The notes below the pieces were generated by a model. That model worked only from the letters and a program-made list of their open reading frames with translations, did no database searches and was not told where the DNA came from. This document shows positions 32,696 to 41,856 of a stretch of DNA of 52,072 nucleotides, piece by piece. A program made the position numbers and the translations under genes. Numbering within the stretch: position 1 is the first letter of the stretch; every line of letters begins with the position of its first letter. Origin of the DNA: IMCC26077 sp964490435 (GTDB lineage Bacteria > Actinomycetota > Actinomycetes > Nanopelagicales > Nanopelagicaceae); the NCBI GenBank assembly GCA_964490435.1, contig CAZBCF010000004.1:1-52072 (forward strand), in the 5' to 3' direction.

Positions 32696-35380
32696 TTAGC
32701 CAATAGAGGCTAGGAATGCCTCGAGTTCTCGCATTGCTTCGGGAATGGCGTCTGTGGTGGTGCCACCGCCCTGTGCAAAATCATCCTTTCCGCCGCCGCC
32801 GCCGCCGAGCACTTTAGACGCACGCTTAACCAACTCGCCCGCCTTTACTCCGTTTGTGCGAGCTACCTCATTAGTTTGCGCGATTACTATTGGTTTTGCA
32901 CCAGCACTGAACAACACAATCGCACCGCCACCAGATCCACTCATCCGATTGATGAGAGCTGCAGCCAGTGCACGCAATTCATCGTTACCCAATTCACCTT
33001 TTACCGTCGCAATCACTACATGGTTCTTGCCAATGCTCTGTGCTTGAGCGAGTAATTCATCTGCTTGTCCAAGCGCTTCTTTACCTTTGTAATGGGCGAT
33101 CTCTCGCTCTGCACCTTTTAGGCGCTCCAAAATCCCTTCGATTCGCTCGGGTATCTCTTCAGTGCGAGTGGCTTTGAGAGCCTCATTGACCGAATTAATG
33201 ATGAGGTGCTCGCGAGCAAAAAATCGATAGGCATCGACCCCTACGAGGGCTTCAACGCGTCTAACACCAGATCCAATCGACGATTCACCAAGAAGTTTGA
33301 CTATGCCAAGTTGCGACGAACGAGTCACGTGAGTGCCCCCACATAATTCACGGGCCCAATCCCCCACCGAAACGACTCGAACCTCATCACCATACTTCTC
33401 ACCAAAGAGCGCGATGGCTCCAGTCTTCTTTGCCTCCGCTTGTGACATCACCGCCGCACTGACTGGCAGGTCGAGGATGAGTTGTGAATTGACCCGATCC
33501 TCTACCTCACTCATCGTCGCTTCAGAGACTGCCCCGACTGCAGCGAAGTCAAAACGGAATCGACCAGGCTGGTTCTCTGTGCCTGCTTGAGTAGCGGTCT
33601 CACCCAGGGCTTCTCGGAATGATTTATGCACCATGTGGGTTGCAGTATGTGAACGGGAGAGCGCATTTCGTCGTTCATTATCGATCTGCGCAAAGACTTG
33701 CTCTCCGGCAAATACTTCACCCTTTACTACCTTGCCTCGATGCACGAAAAGTCCAGGCAACGGCGCTTGCACATCGTCAATCTCTATCTCCGCACCGCTG
33801 GCTGTCGATATTCGGCCCCAGTCAGCGACCTGGCCCCCGCCTTCGGCATAGAAGGGCGTTCGATCCAAGATCACCTCAACGTCGTCGCCGACGCTGGCGC
33901 TTGTTATCGGGACACCTTTACTCACCAGAAAAGCTAACTGTGCCTCGGCATAGACGTGTTCGTATCCAAGGAAGATGCTCGGACCGGCTACATCAATAGC
34001 GCTCCGATAAACCGTCAGATCGGTATGACCCGTCTTCTTCGCCTTTGCATCAGCCTTCGCTCGGCTCTTTTGTTCGTTCATCAACTTCTTGAATGCATCT
34101 TGATCTACGTGAAGCCCTATTTCAGAGGCCATCTCGAGCGTTAGATCAATGGGGAATCCGTATGTGTCATGTAACTTGAACGCGTCATCACCCGAGATTG
34201 TCGTCGACTTCCGTGCTTTGAGTTCTGTAGCAGCATTCTCGAAGAGCGAAGTTCCAGCGCGAAGTGTCTGAAGAAAAGCATCTTCTTCGTTAGCTGCTAC
34301 TTGGGTGATCCGGTTGCGGTCTGAAATCAACTCCGGATATTGCGGTCCCATAGCGCCAATTGCGCTTTCGACTAATTCGACGATCGTTGGTTCTTGTGCA
34401 CCTAAAATTCTCATGTTGCGAATGGTTCGGCGCATCATTCGACGTAAGACGTACCCACGACCTTCATTGCCGGGGGTCACGCCATCACAAATCAACATCG
34501 CAGCAGTCCGAGCGTGATCTGCAATCACGCGCAGTGAAACATCGCTTTTCGGATGAGAGCCATACTTTTTCCCGGTGAGCGCTGATGCGGTATCGAGGAT
34601 TTTGCGCGTGGTGTCAATCTCGTAGATATTCTCTACACCTTGCAGTAGCGCTGCAGTTCGTTCTAAGCCAAGACCGGTATCAATGCTCTTCTTTGGTAGA
34701 TCACCAAGGATTGGAAAATCATCCTTTCCGCTCCCAGCACCGCGTTCGAATTGCATGAAAACTAGATTCCAAATCTCTAAATAGCGATCCTCGTCTGCTA
34801 CCGGACCGCCCTCGCGTCCATACTCTGCGCCGCGATCGAAATAAATTTCTGAGCACGGGCCACATGGGCCGGGTACTCCCATCGACCAGAAGTTATCGGC
34901 CATACCTCGACGTTGGATCCGCTCGGCTGGGACACCAACCTGTCTCTCCCAGATTTCCGCGGCTTCATCGTCATCGTGATACACCGTCACCCATAATTTC
35001 GATTCGGGAAAGCCATAGCCACCGTCGGCGACTGATTTTGTGAGCAACTCCCACGCTAACGCGATGGCGCCTTCTTTGAAGTAGTCGCCAAAGGAGAAGT
35101 TGCCACACATCTGAAAGAACGAGGCGTGTCGGGTCGTTTTACCTACTTCTTCGATATCGAGGGTGCGCACACACTTCTGAACGGACGTTGCACGCTGATA
35201 AGGAGGAGCAAGCTCGCCCAGAAAATAGGGTTTGAAAGGCACCATGCCAGCATTGACGAGTAAAAGATTGGGGTCATCAGCAATCAGTGAGGCGGATGGC
35301 ACGACAGTGTGCGGTAGTCCGACTTTGTTCTCACTCTCAAAGAAGGACAACCAACGACGGCGAATTTCTGCAGAGTCCAT
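32696..35380 (-). CDS. alaS: Alanyl-tRNA synthetase
   Basis: A class II synthetase with editing. MDSAEIRRRWLSFFES at the start (ATG at 35380) is the conserved N-terminus; the frame remains open to 35470 but without conservation. The aminoacylation core has RHASFFQMCGNFSFGDYFK and SMGVPGPCGPCSEIYFD. The editing domain carries SHTATHMVHKSF and ELCGGTH, which hold the zinc ligands. The C-terminal DHHA1 domain contains the glycine-rich KVLGGGGGGKDDFAQGGG. Length 894. No Shine-Dalgarno sequence is seen before the ATG. Confidence 0.97.
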   Translation of the reverse strand: MDSAEIRRRWLSFFESENKVGLPHTVVPSASLIADDPNLLLVNAGMVPFKPYFLGELAPPYQRATSVQKCVRTLDIEEVGKTTRHASFFQMCGNFSFGDYFKEGAIALAWELLTKSVADGGYGFPESKLWVTVYHDDDEAAEIWERQVGVPAERIQRRGMADNFWSMGVPGPCGPCSEIYFDRGAEYGREGGPVADEDRYLEIWNLVFMQFERGAGSGKDDFPILGDLPKKSIDTGLGLERTAALLQGVENIYEIDTTRKILDTASALTGKKYGSHPKSDVSLRVIADHARTAAMLICDGVTPGNEGRGYVLRRMMRRTIRNMRILGAQEPTIVELVESAIGAMGPQYPELISDRNRITQVAANEEDAFLQTLRAGTSLFENAATELKARKSTTISGDDAFKLHDTYGFPIDLTLEMASEIGLHVDQDAFKKLMNEQKSRAKADAKAKKTGHTDLTVYRSAIDVAGPSIFLGYEHVYAEAQLAFLVSKGVPITSASVGDDVEVILDRTPFYAEGGGQVADWGRISTASGAEIEIDDVQAPLPGLFVHRGKVVKGEVFAGEQVFAQIDNERRNALSRSHTATHMVHKSFREALGETATQAGTENQPGRFRFDFAAVGAVSEATMSEVEDRVNSQLILDLPVSAAVMSQAEAKKTGAIALFGEKYGDEVRVVSVGDWARELCGGTHVTRSSQLGIVKLLGESSIGSGVRRVEALVGVDAYRFFAREHLIINSVNEALKATRTEEIPERIEGILERLKGAEREIAHYKGKEALGQADELLAQAQSIGKNHVVIATVKGELGNDELRALAAALINRMSGSGGGAIVLFSAGAKPIVIAQTNEVARTNGVKAGELVKRASKVLGGGGGGKDDFAQGGGTTTDAIPEAMRELEAFLASIG

Positions 35381-35402
35381 AGGGGGTAAAATTTCTCTGA
35401 GA

Positions 35403-35747
35403 CTATTTCTTCTTTTTTCGCGATGCTTTCGCGATACCCCATGCAACGCCAGCAAGTTTTGCGGCTGCACCTTTCGACAGAGCCGAGTCTGCCGAACTAG
35501 TTATCTTAGTTGCGATGTTCTCCACGCTTCGAGTGAGGTTATCCACTCGTTCAAGTTGGCGGTTCGTTAATTCAACAGTCGTGGTGACCTCTTCTAGGAG
35601 CGGAACGGTTTCGGTCGTCACACTCTTAATGGCCACGCTGGCCTCATCGAGGACTTTGCTAAAACGAATGACCGCATAGGCAATGGCGATAGCCACGATT
35701 ACTAGTGCGCTGGCTGCGATGATTGCTGCAATTCCACCTGCGCTCAT
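35403..35747 (-). CDS. DUF948 membrane-anchored coiled-coil protein
   Basis: A 114-residue protein with one N-terminal helix (about 5-27, GIAAIIAASALVIVAIAIAYAV) and a helical, probably coiled-coil segment (about 32-85). The tail is very basic, ASRKKKK. This is the DUF948 pattern; the gene next to alaS and rarA is conserved in actinobacteria, function unknown. Its ATG overlaps the rarA stop (ATGA), so it is coupled to rarA. The second small gene that often follows it in relatives is absent. Confidence 0.8.
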   Translation of the reverse strand: MSAGGIAAIIAASALVIVAIAIAYAVIRFSKVLDEASVAIKSVTTETVPLLEEVTTTVELTNRQLERVDNLTRSVENIATKITSSADSALSKGAAAKLAGVAWGIAKASRKKKK

Positions 35748-37197
35748 TCTCGCCCCTCCAAAATTCCTCGTATCCGAGCGAGCGCTTGCGATATTCGCGC
35801 TTCGGCACCGTGGTCGGTCGGTTCGTAGTATTGCCGACCCACCAGTGGCCCGGGCAGGTATTTAGCGCTCACAACTCCCTCGGGATAGTCATGAGGGTAC
35901 CGGTAAACCCCCTTCTGGCCGAATGGCGAATTGCCGTCACGGAGGTTTTCTGGCACTTCTCCGATATCCCCCGCGGCAATATCGCTTTGGGCGCGCTGCA
36001 TCGCTCGGTAGAGCGCATTCGATTTCGGAGCGAGCGCACAATATGCGGTGGCATGCACCAGGGCGTAGTGCCCTTCAGGTGCTCCCACTAAGGCAACCGC
36101 TTGCGCCGCGGCAGTTGTAATGACCAGTGCGTTCGAATCGGCCATCCCAATATCTTCGCTCGCCAAGATCACCAAACGCCGGGCGAGGAAACGAAGATCC
36201 TCGCCACCTTCAATCGCTCGCAAGAGATAATGCAAGGCCGCATCGACATCTGATCCCCTGACAGATTTAATGAAGGCGCTGATGATGTCGTAGTGCAAAT
36301 CGATATTGAAATCCACGAGTGCGCGATCTGCTGCAGCAGCGACACTTGCCCTAGTGATGAGGCCATCTTGGGCAGCACCCGCTGCGGCTTCAAGATAGGT
36401 GAGCAAACGTCGAGCATCGCCATGCGCCAATCGAATTAATTCTTCCCTGGCCTCATCTGCGATGGACACGGTCTGATTGAGCCCATGCTCACTCGATAGC
36501 GCTCGCTCGATGATTTGTTGAGCGCNNNNNNNNNNNNNNNNNNNNNNNNNNNNNNNNNNNNNNNNNNNNNNNNNNNNNNNNNNNNNNNNNNNNNNNNNNN
36601 NNNNNNNNNNNNNNNNNNNNNNNNNGTCTGATTGAGCCCATGCTCACTCGATAGCGCTCGCTCGATGATTTGTTGAGCGCTCTCGTTGCTCAGTGGCTCT
36701 AACCGAACAACTAGGGCGCGAGAGAGTAGAGGTGTGATGATCGAGAACGATGGATTCTCAGTTGTTGCGGCGATCAGCGTGATGATTTTGTCTTCAACTG
36801 CAGGCAATAGCGCATCCTGTTGAGCCTTGTTGAATCGATGGACCTCGTCTATGAAGAGGATAGTTTCGATTCCACGTTGGCTCAGTTGATATCGCGCCGA
36901 TTCGATCTCTTCACGCACCTCTTTTATTCCTGCGGAGACGGCAGAGAGCTGACGAAATCTTCGTCCGTGCGCCAGAAGAAGGGCGATGGTCGTCTTCCCA
37001 CACCCGGGAGGACCGTAAAGAATGAGCGCAGGAGGCGCTGATTTCTCGCCTGCGAGAAGACGAGCAAGCGGTGATCCAGGTTGCATCAGGTGGCTTTGTC
37101 CGAGGACATCTGCGATCTGTTTCGGCCGCATTCGAGCAGCGAGCGGGGCTTGACCCGTCACATTCTCTTCGTTATCGAACAGGTCCACGACTGCCAC
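35744..37197 (-). CDS. rarA: Replication-associated recombination protein RarA/MgsA (interrupted by a false gap)
   Basis: An AAA+ ATPase of the clamp-loader clade that acts at stalled forks. Walker A is GPPGCGKTTIALLLA and Walker B is ILFIDEVHRFNKAQQDAL, followed by sensor 1 TLIAATTENPSF. 100 N's with duplicate 55-bp flanks break the frame; joining 37197-36626 to 36470-35744 gives a continuous 432-residue protein through EHGLNQTVSIADEAREEL, including the helical C-terminal domain (EDIGMADSNALV, YRYPHDYPEGVV). The gene is therefore complete. It lies 15 bases downstream of the FtsH-like gene. Confidence 0.92.
36471..36680. repeat. Duplicated 55-bp contig ends around a false gap in rarA
   Basis: 36471-36525 and 36626-36680 are identical over 55 bases; merging them restores the rarA frame. 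An assembly artefact. Confidence 0.95.
36526..36625. other. Assembly gap, 100 N (spurious)
   Basis: 100 N's between two copies of the same 55 bases; nothing is missing. Confidence 0.97.
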
Positions 37198-37212
37198 CTT
37201 TGAAGTGCTCGC

Positions 37213-39462
37213 TTACGGTTGCAGTTCAGGCAAAGTGATTGCTGGCGCATTATGCGCCCGGTGCGCTTTGACTGCCGCTTCGTGATAGGCCTCGAGTAAT
37301 TTGATGTTCTTACTCTTCGTGTATGGCCGACCATCAACGATTGGACCTTCAACGCCATCGATTACCGCCGTGACATCCTCGCCTGAGAGCGTCTTATGGA
37401 CTTCAAGGGCGTGGGCAAGAGCAAGCACTTGATCGCGATTCTCCTTGAGAAGTTTTTCGGCTTTCGTCAGTAAGGTCGCAAGATTGCTCTCGATACGATC
37501 GGCCAGTGAGCGACGCATCTCTTTTGTTGCATCCCCTCGCTTCTCCTTGCCGCCCCCTCCGGGTGCGCCCACCTCGAACCTCTTATTGGATGCATGTGAT
37601 GAGACTGTTGATCCCATCCCCCAATGACCTTCCATGAAACTGGCAATCGTCGTTGCGCTCTCGAGATCTCCTGAGACTCCTGAGGAGTTATCCCCACCAA
37701 AGAACATCCGCTCGCCAGCAAGGGAAGCGAGTGAAACCAAGATATCTGCCTCATACTCACTCTTCCATCGAGTGAACTGATCATCTGGCGGGATACTTGC
37801 GACCATGCCTAGGTAATCCGAACCTTTTTCGATGGTCGCTAAGTCAATCATCATGTGTCTGCGTACAACGTGAGCCATTACGCCGTGGCATGCCTCGTGA
37901 ACTGCTACTGCATGTCGCTCACGCTCGATGTATTCGACATCTTCTGGCGGGCCCAATTCCTTGAGTTGCTTGGCCTTGATGACATCGGGCCAGGTGATAG
38001 TAGTTCGACCACTACGGATGGCATAGATAAGAGCCTCGTTGATCGTGTCCTTGATTCGAGCACCAGTCGCGTAAGGAGTAATTGTCGCAAGTTTATCGAT
38101 CTCCTCTGGTGACAAAGAGTGTGAGACTTTCGCTAAATATCCCTCGTATGTGCGTACTCGTCCGGCTTTACTTGGGTAACCGACGCGATACATTCGATCG
38201 ATTCGACCGGGTCGAAGGAGCGCCTCATCGAGCGCTTCAGGCAAGTTGGTGGCCATCACGATGAGAATTCGATATTTAGGCGGCGTCTTAGGGCGCATCC
38301 CTAAAGTTCTACGAACGATTCGGTTAAAGAATCCACGTGGTTTCTTTAATCCGGAGATTTCGGTGAGCAGCGCCTGTAAAGTTCCCATGCCACCGCCGCC
38401 ACCGCCGCCTGCGCCCATCACGAACTTCTCTCGAAAGACGAGGTTGGCACTTATTGGCGAAAGGTAGTTCCCTCCATGGCACTCACTCTGGCTATATCTA
38501 CCCAGCCCACCAGCAGGAGCAAGTCCACGATTTCCCAGCGCATCCGCTTCATCGAAGAAAGCGACTACACCCCCATATCGCAACGCAAGTTTTCGTAATT
38601 TACGGAAGAGTGATTTCACTTTGAGGATTCCGACGCCAAAGAACATGTTGTTAAAGGCGCCTGGATCTACGAAAACGAATGGCTTTCCGGTCTCGCCTGC
38701 CATCGCCTCAGCCATCAAAGTCTTACCCGTGCCTGGCGGCCCCCAGAGCAAAATTCCACCCGGAACATAACCACCGAATTTCTCAATCTCCTCTGGCTTC
38801 TCGAGAAACATTAAATTTTCGCGAATGCGCGCAAGCACGTGATCTTGCCCCCACACATCGGTAAATCTGGTCCGAATGTCATCTGGGAAATAAACATCGA
38901 TTCCACCGCGCGAGAGGAACCAAAAAATCGCTACGAATTGAATCAACACGAAGACAACAGCGAACATCAATTGGGCGATGAACGGAAGCGCGCTCCAAAG
39001 CGCAGCGGGCGCTAGGAAGAGCGCACGAACCGGAGCCTCGTCGTATACCGCACCCAAAATCACCGCAAGTAGGGCTATCCAAAGCAGGAGTTTTATTGCG
39101 CGAGAGAGTCTGAAGCGATTCCAATCGCTAATTCGATGGAGAGTTCGATCGACGAATCCGAAGTATTTTTGCCAGAAGCCATGGTAGGGAGATGCAAATT
39201 CCGATATCAGGAAGTGAATTTGTCGGATGACCTCGAGGCCAGTCAATACGAAGAGCCACCAAGCAGACCGGCTTCGCTCGTTGACGGCGTCCCCAAAACC
39301 AAGTAACGGATTGCCGGCCATGTCAGACCAGACCAAGACAAAGAAGGTGAGCGTGAATGCGACCAAGAACTTCAGGCGATCGAAGAGACTTAAATGAATT
39401 CGAGTCCTACGTTCGGTGTCCTTGGGTCTGCTCTGGAATTGAGTGATGTTCGGCGTGGACAT
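37213..39462 (-). CDS. FtsH-like AAA+ membrane zinc protease with four N-terminal helices
   Basis: A 749-residue protein. Four hydrophobic segments (about 29-46, 66-86, 122-140, 156-183) precede an FtsH-type AAA domain: Walker A GPPGTGKT 241-248, pore loop MFFGVG 273-278, Walker B VVAFFDEAD 299-307, second region of homology LRPGRIDR 416-423. The M41 peptidase site is complete: HEACH at 522-526 and the third zinc ligand Asp599 in SGDLESAT. Two features depart from standard FtsH: four helices in place of two plus an extracellular domain, and about 50 extra residues between Walker B and sensor 1, with seven glycines at 352-358. It is probably a quality-control protease for membrane proteins, but a second, specialised paralogue. 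It follows a lipoprotein gene by two bases. Confidence 0.85.
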   Translation of the reverse strand: MSTPNITQFQSRPKDTERRTRIHLSLFDRLKFLVAFTLTFFVLVWSDMAGNPLLGFGDAVNERSRSAWWLFVLTGLEVIRQIHFLISEFASPYHGFWQKYFGFVDRTLHRISDWNRFRLSRAIKLLLWIALLAVILGAVYDEAPVRALFLAPAALWSALPFIAQLMFAVVFVLIQFVAIFWFLSRGGIDVYFPDDIRTRFTDVWGQDHVLARIRENLMFLEKPEEIEKFGGYVPGGILLWGPPGTGKTLMAEAMAGETGKPFVFVDPGAFNNMFFGVGILKVKSLFRKLRKLALRYGGVVAFFDEADALGNRGLAPAGGLGRYSQSECHGGNYLSPISANLVFREKFVMGAGGGGGGGMGTLQALLTEISGLKKPRGFFNRIVRRTLGMRPKTPPKYRILIVMATNLPEALDEALLRPGRIDRMYRVGYPSKAGRVRTYEGYLAKVSHSLSPEEIDKLATITPYATGARIKDTINEALIYAIRSGRTTITWPDVIKAKQLKELGPPEDVEYIERERHAVAVHEACHGVMAHVVRRHMMIDLATIEKGSDYLGMVASIPPDDQFTRWKSEYEADILVSLASLAGERMFFGGDNSSGVSGDLESATTIASFMEGHWGMGSTVSSHASNKRFEVGAPGGGGKEKRGDATKEMRRSLADRIESNLATLLTKAEKLLKENRDQVLALAHALEVHKTLSGEDVTAVIDGVEGPIVDGRPYTKSKNIKLLEAYHEAAVKAHRAHNAPAITLPELQP

Positions 39463-39464
39463 GA

Positions 39465-40142
39465 TCAGCGACTACCTTTCACGGTGAACGACTTAGCGAT
39501 TTCGTTCACCGTATTCTCGGATTCATTGAAGCATTCTGTGGTGCATCGAACTAGAAAGAAATAGATTGATCGTCGGTCATTGCTTAGCAGCGCAGTTTGG
39601 TGCACCGTTTCACTCGCGCCACCCTTCGAGGTAAACGAGAAGACAGTCTGTAGACCGCGTGCAGCATCAGTGATGATCTCTGTTTCGCCGATGAGTTCGA
39701 AGTCCTGCACATCCTGCGATTGTCCAGTTGCCAATTCAGTGACTGGAAGGACGAGATTACGCAATCCGTTGTAGGACATTGCATCGCTTTCATCCATCGT
39801 CAAGGCCCGCACGCGTGCAAACGCAGTCAGTGCCTTAGGTGGTTCAAGTTGAAGGACGTTCTTCGCTGTTATTGATTTACTCTCGCTGTACGCCTCTTGC
39901 CAAAGCACCAGATCTGCCTTGGCCTTTGCTGCCGCATCCGCACCTTCGACCTCATAAGTACGGATATCTTCGGCGGAAATGCGGCTCCAACCTGTCGGAA
40001 CCGTGAAATAGACACCCTGTTCAGAATTCTTTGCATAGATTTTGGTAGGTGCTCCACAAGAAGTCACCGCAGTCGCGAGGATAGCCAAGCCAACACATGA
40101 CAGAACGGCTCGACCCAAGGCCCTAGCGCTATTTCGGAGCAT
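39465..40142 (-). CDS. Predicted secreted lipoprotein, unknown function
   Basis: I do not recognise the family. The ATG at 40142 gives a signal peptide with basic residues, a hydrophobic core (about 12-27) and the lipobox VTSC with the lipidated Cys29; the frame is open to 40232, inside aspS. The mature part (~197 residues) starts with Thr/Lys and has a YFTVPTGWSRIS segment. Two cysteines near the C-terminus (VRCTTECFNES) could form a disulfide. It starts 14 bases inside aspS and ends two bases before the FtsH-like gene (TGATCATG), so translation of the two is likely linked. A role with that protease at the cell surface is only inference. Confidence 0.75.
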   Translation of the reverse strand: MLRNSARALGRAVLSCVGLAILATAVTSCGAPTKIYAKNSEQGVYFTVPTGWSRISAEDIRTYEVEGADAAAKAKADLVLWQEAYSESKSITAKNVLQLEPPKALTAFARVRALTMDESDAMSYNGLRNLVLPVTELATGQSQDVQDFELIGETEIITDAARGLQTVFSFTSKGGASETVHQTALLSNDRRSIYFFLVRCTTECFNESENTVNEIAKSFTVKGSR

Positions 40143-41856
40143 CGATGCCCGCCTCTTTCCGTTGCGCAGCAGTGATTGGAGTAGGTGCCCCGGTGAGTGG
40201 ATCGCCACCACTTGCGGTCTTTGGAAAAGCAATCACCTCTCGAATCGACTCAACCCCTGCTATCAGCGCAGTGAGACGATCAATGCCGAGGGCGATGCCA
40301 CCATGCGGCGGTGGGCCATAAGTGAATGCCTCGAGAAGAAAACCGAATTTCGAATGCGCTTCTTCTTTGGACAATCCGATGACATCGAATACCCGCTGCT
40401 GCATTTCACGTTGATGTATTCGAATCGACCCTCCCCCAATTTCATTGCCATTGAGAACGATGTCGTAAGCGTAAGCAAGTGCATTTTCTGGATCAGTATG
40501 GAAAGTCTTGGCATATTCTGGTTTCGGACCAGTAAATGGATGATGCACGGCTGTCCATCGTCCTTCGTCGTTCTTCTCGAACATAGGCGCATCGACTACC
40601 CATAAGAATCGCCATTCATCTTCGGCAATCAGAGCGCATCGCTTGCCAATCTCAAGTCGCGCTGCACCAAGTAATGCAAGTGAAGCCGCTCGATCTCCAG
40701 CGGCAAAGAAGATTGCATCGTTATTCTGCGCACCTACCACAGCCGCAATCCCATTTCTCTCCCTCTCGGAGATGTTCTTTGCGACTGGACCGGAGACCTC
40801 GCCATCGGCTCCAACGAGAATGTATGCAAGCCCTTTAGCCCCGCGCGCTTTTGCCCATTCTTGCCATGCATCGAGTTCGCGCCGCGCTTGTTGGGCTCCA
40901 CCAGGCATCACTACTGCGCCAACGAACTGGCTTTGGAATATCTTGAATTCAGTATCTCTGAAGAACTCGGTGACATCGACCAACTCGTTTCCAAATCGAA
41001 GATCTGGTTTATCAGAGCCATAGCGGCGCATCGCTTCGGCATATGTCATTCGGGGAATCGGCATTGGTATCTCGTAGTCGAGAAGTTCTCGCCATAAACT
41101 ACCGAGTAATTTTTCAGTCAACGATAAGACGTCATCCTGAGAGACGAAACTCATCTCGACATCTAATTGGGTGAACTCGGGTTGTCGATCGGCACGAAAA
41201 TCCTCGTCGCGGAAGCAGCGAGCGATCTGGTAGTAGCGCTCCATCCCTGCGACCATGAGTAGTTGCTTAAAGAGTTGCGGTGATTGAGGCAGCGCGTACC
41301 AGCTGCCCGGTTGTAATCGAACCGGAACAAGAAAATCACGCGCACCTTCTGGAGTTGATCGGGTGAGGTTCGGGGTTTCGATTTCGAGGAATTCCGACTC
41401 TTCCATAACGCGACGGATAATGGACGTCACCTTGGAGCGAGTTCGAAGCGCACGTGCTGGACCTTCACGTCGAAGATCGAGGTAGCGATATTTCAACCGC
41501 GTCTCTTCGTTTGCTTCTACACGTTCACCGCTGTCGATGGGAAATGGCAGCGCCGCGGCCTCACTTAGAACGGTCAATGATTCACATACGACTTCGATCT
41601 CTCCCGTTGCAACTAAAGTATTCTCATTGCCAGCCGGACGTCGACGCACCTTGCCTTCGATGAGCACGCACCATTCGGCGCGCAGCGCAGCAGCAACTTC
41701 TTCATCGCTAATGACTACCTGTACCCAACCCGAAGCATCACGCAGGTCGATGAAAGCAACGCCACCGTGATCACGGCGGCGTGCGACCCAGCCAGTGAGA
41801 GTGACTGATAGCCCTTCACATGAAAGATTGAGCAATCCAGCCTTATGCGAACGCAT
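40129..41856 (-). CDS. aspS: Aspartyl-tRNA synthetase
   Basis: A class IIb synthetase of 575 residues: an OB-fold anticodon domain (LTGWVARRRDHGGVAFIDLRD), the catalytic core (YYQIARCFRDEDFRADRQPE), a bacterial GAD insertion (about 290-410) and motif 3 (ALGIDRLTALIAG). Whether it also charges tRNA-Asn, as in bacteria without AsnRS, cannot be decided here. Its ATG shares a base with the hisS stop (TGATG), so hisS-aspS form an operon, the common actinobacterial pair. Confidence 0.97.
   Translation of the reverse strand: MRSHKAGLLNLSCEGLSVTLTGWVARRRDHGGVAFIDLRDASGWVQVVISDEEVAAALRAEWCVLIEGKVRRRPAGNENTLVATGEIEVVCESLTVLSEAAALPFPIDSGERVEANEETRLKYRYLDLRREGPARALRTRSKVTSIIRRVMEESEFLEIETPNLTRSTPEGARDFLVPVRLQPGSWYALPQSPQLFKQLLMVAGMERYYQIARCFRDEDFRADRQPEFTQLDVEMSFVSQDDVLSLTEKLLGSLWRELLDYEIPMPIPRMTYAEAMRRYGSDKPDLRFGNELVDVTEFFRDTEFKIFQSQFVGAVVMPGGAQQARRELDAWQEWAKARGAKGLAYILVGADGEVSGPVAKNISERERNGIAAVVGAQNNDAIFFAAGDRAASLALLGAARLEIGKRCALIAEDEWRFLWVVDAPMFEKNDEGRWTAVHHPFTGPKPEYAKTFHTDPENALAYAYDIVLNGNEIGGGSIRIHQREMQQRVFDVIGLSKEEAHSKFGFLLEAFTYGPPPHGGIALGIDRLTALIAGVESIREVIAFPKTASGGDPLTGAPTPITAAQRKEAGIDAPK

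Noticed and set aside
25281..36680. Three pairs of 55-bp direct repeats as attachment sites, target-site duplications or recombination repeats
   Set aside because: Each pair has a different sequence, is exactly 55 bases, borders exactly 100 N's, and its removal restores a gene. This is contig overlap.
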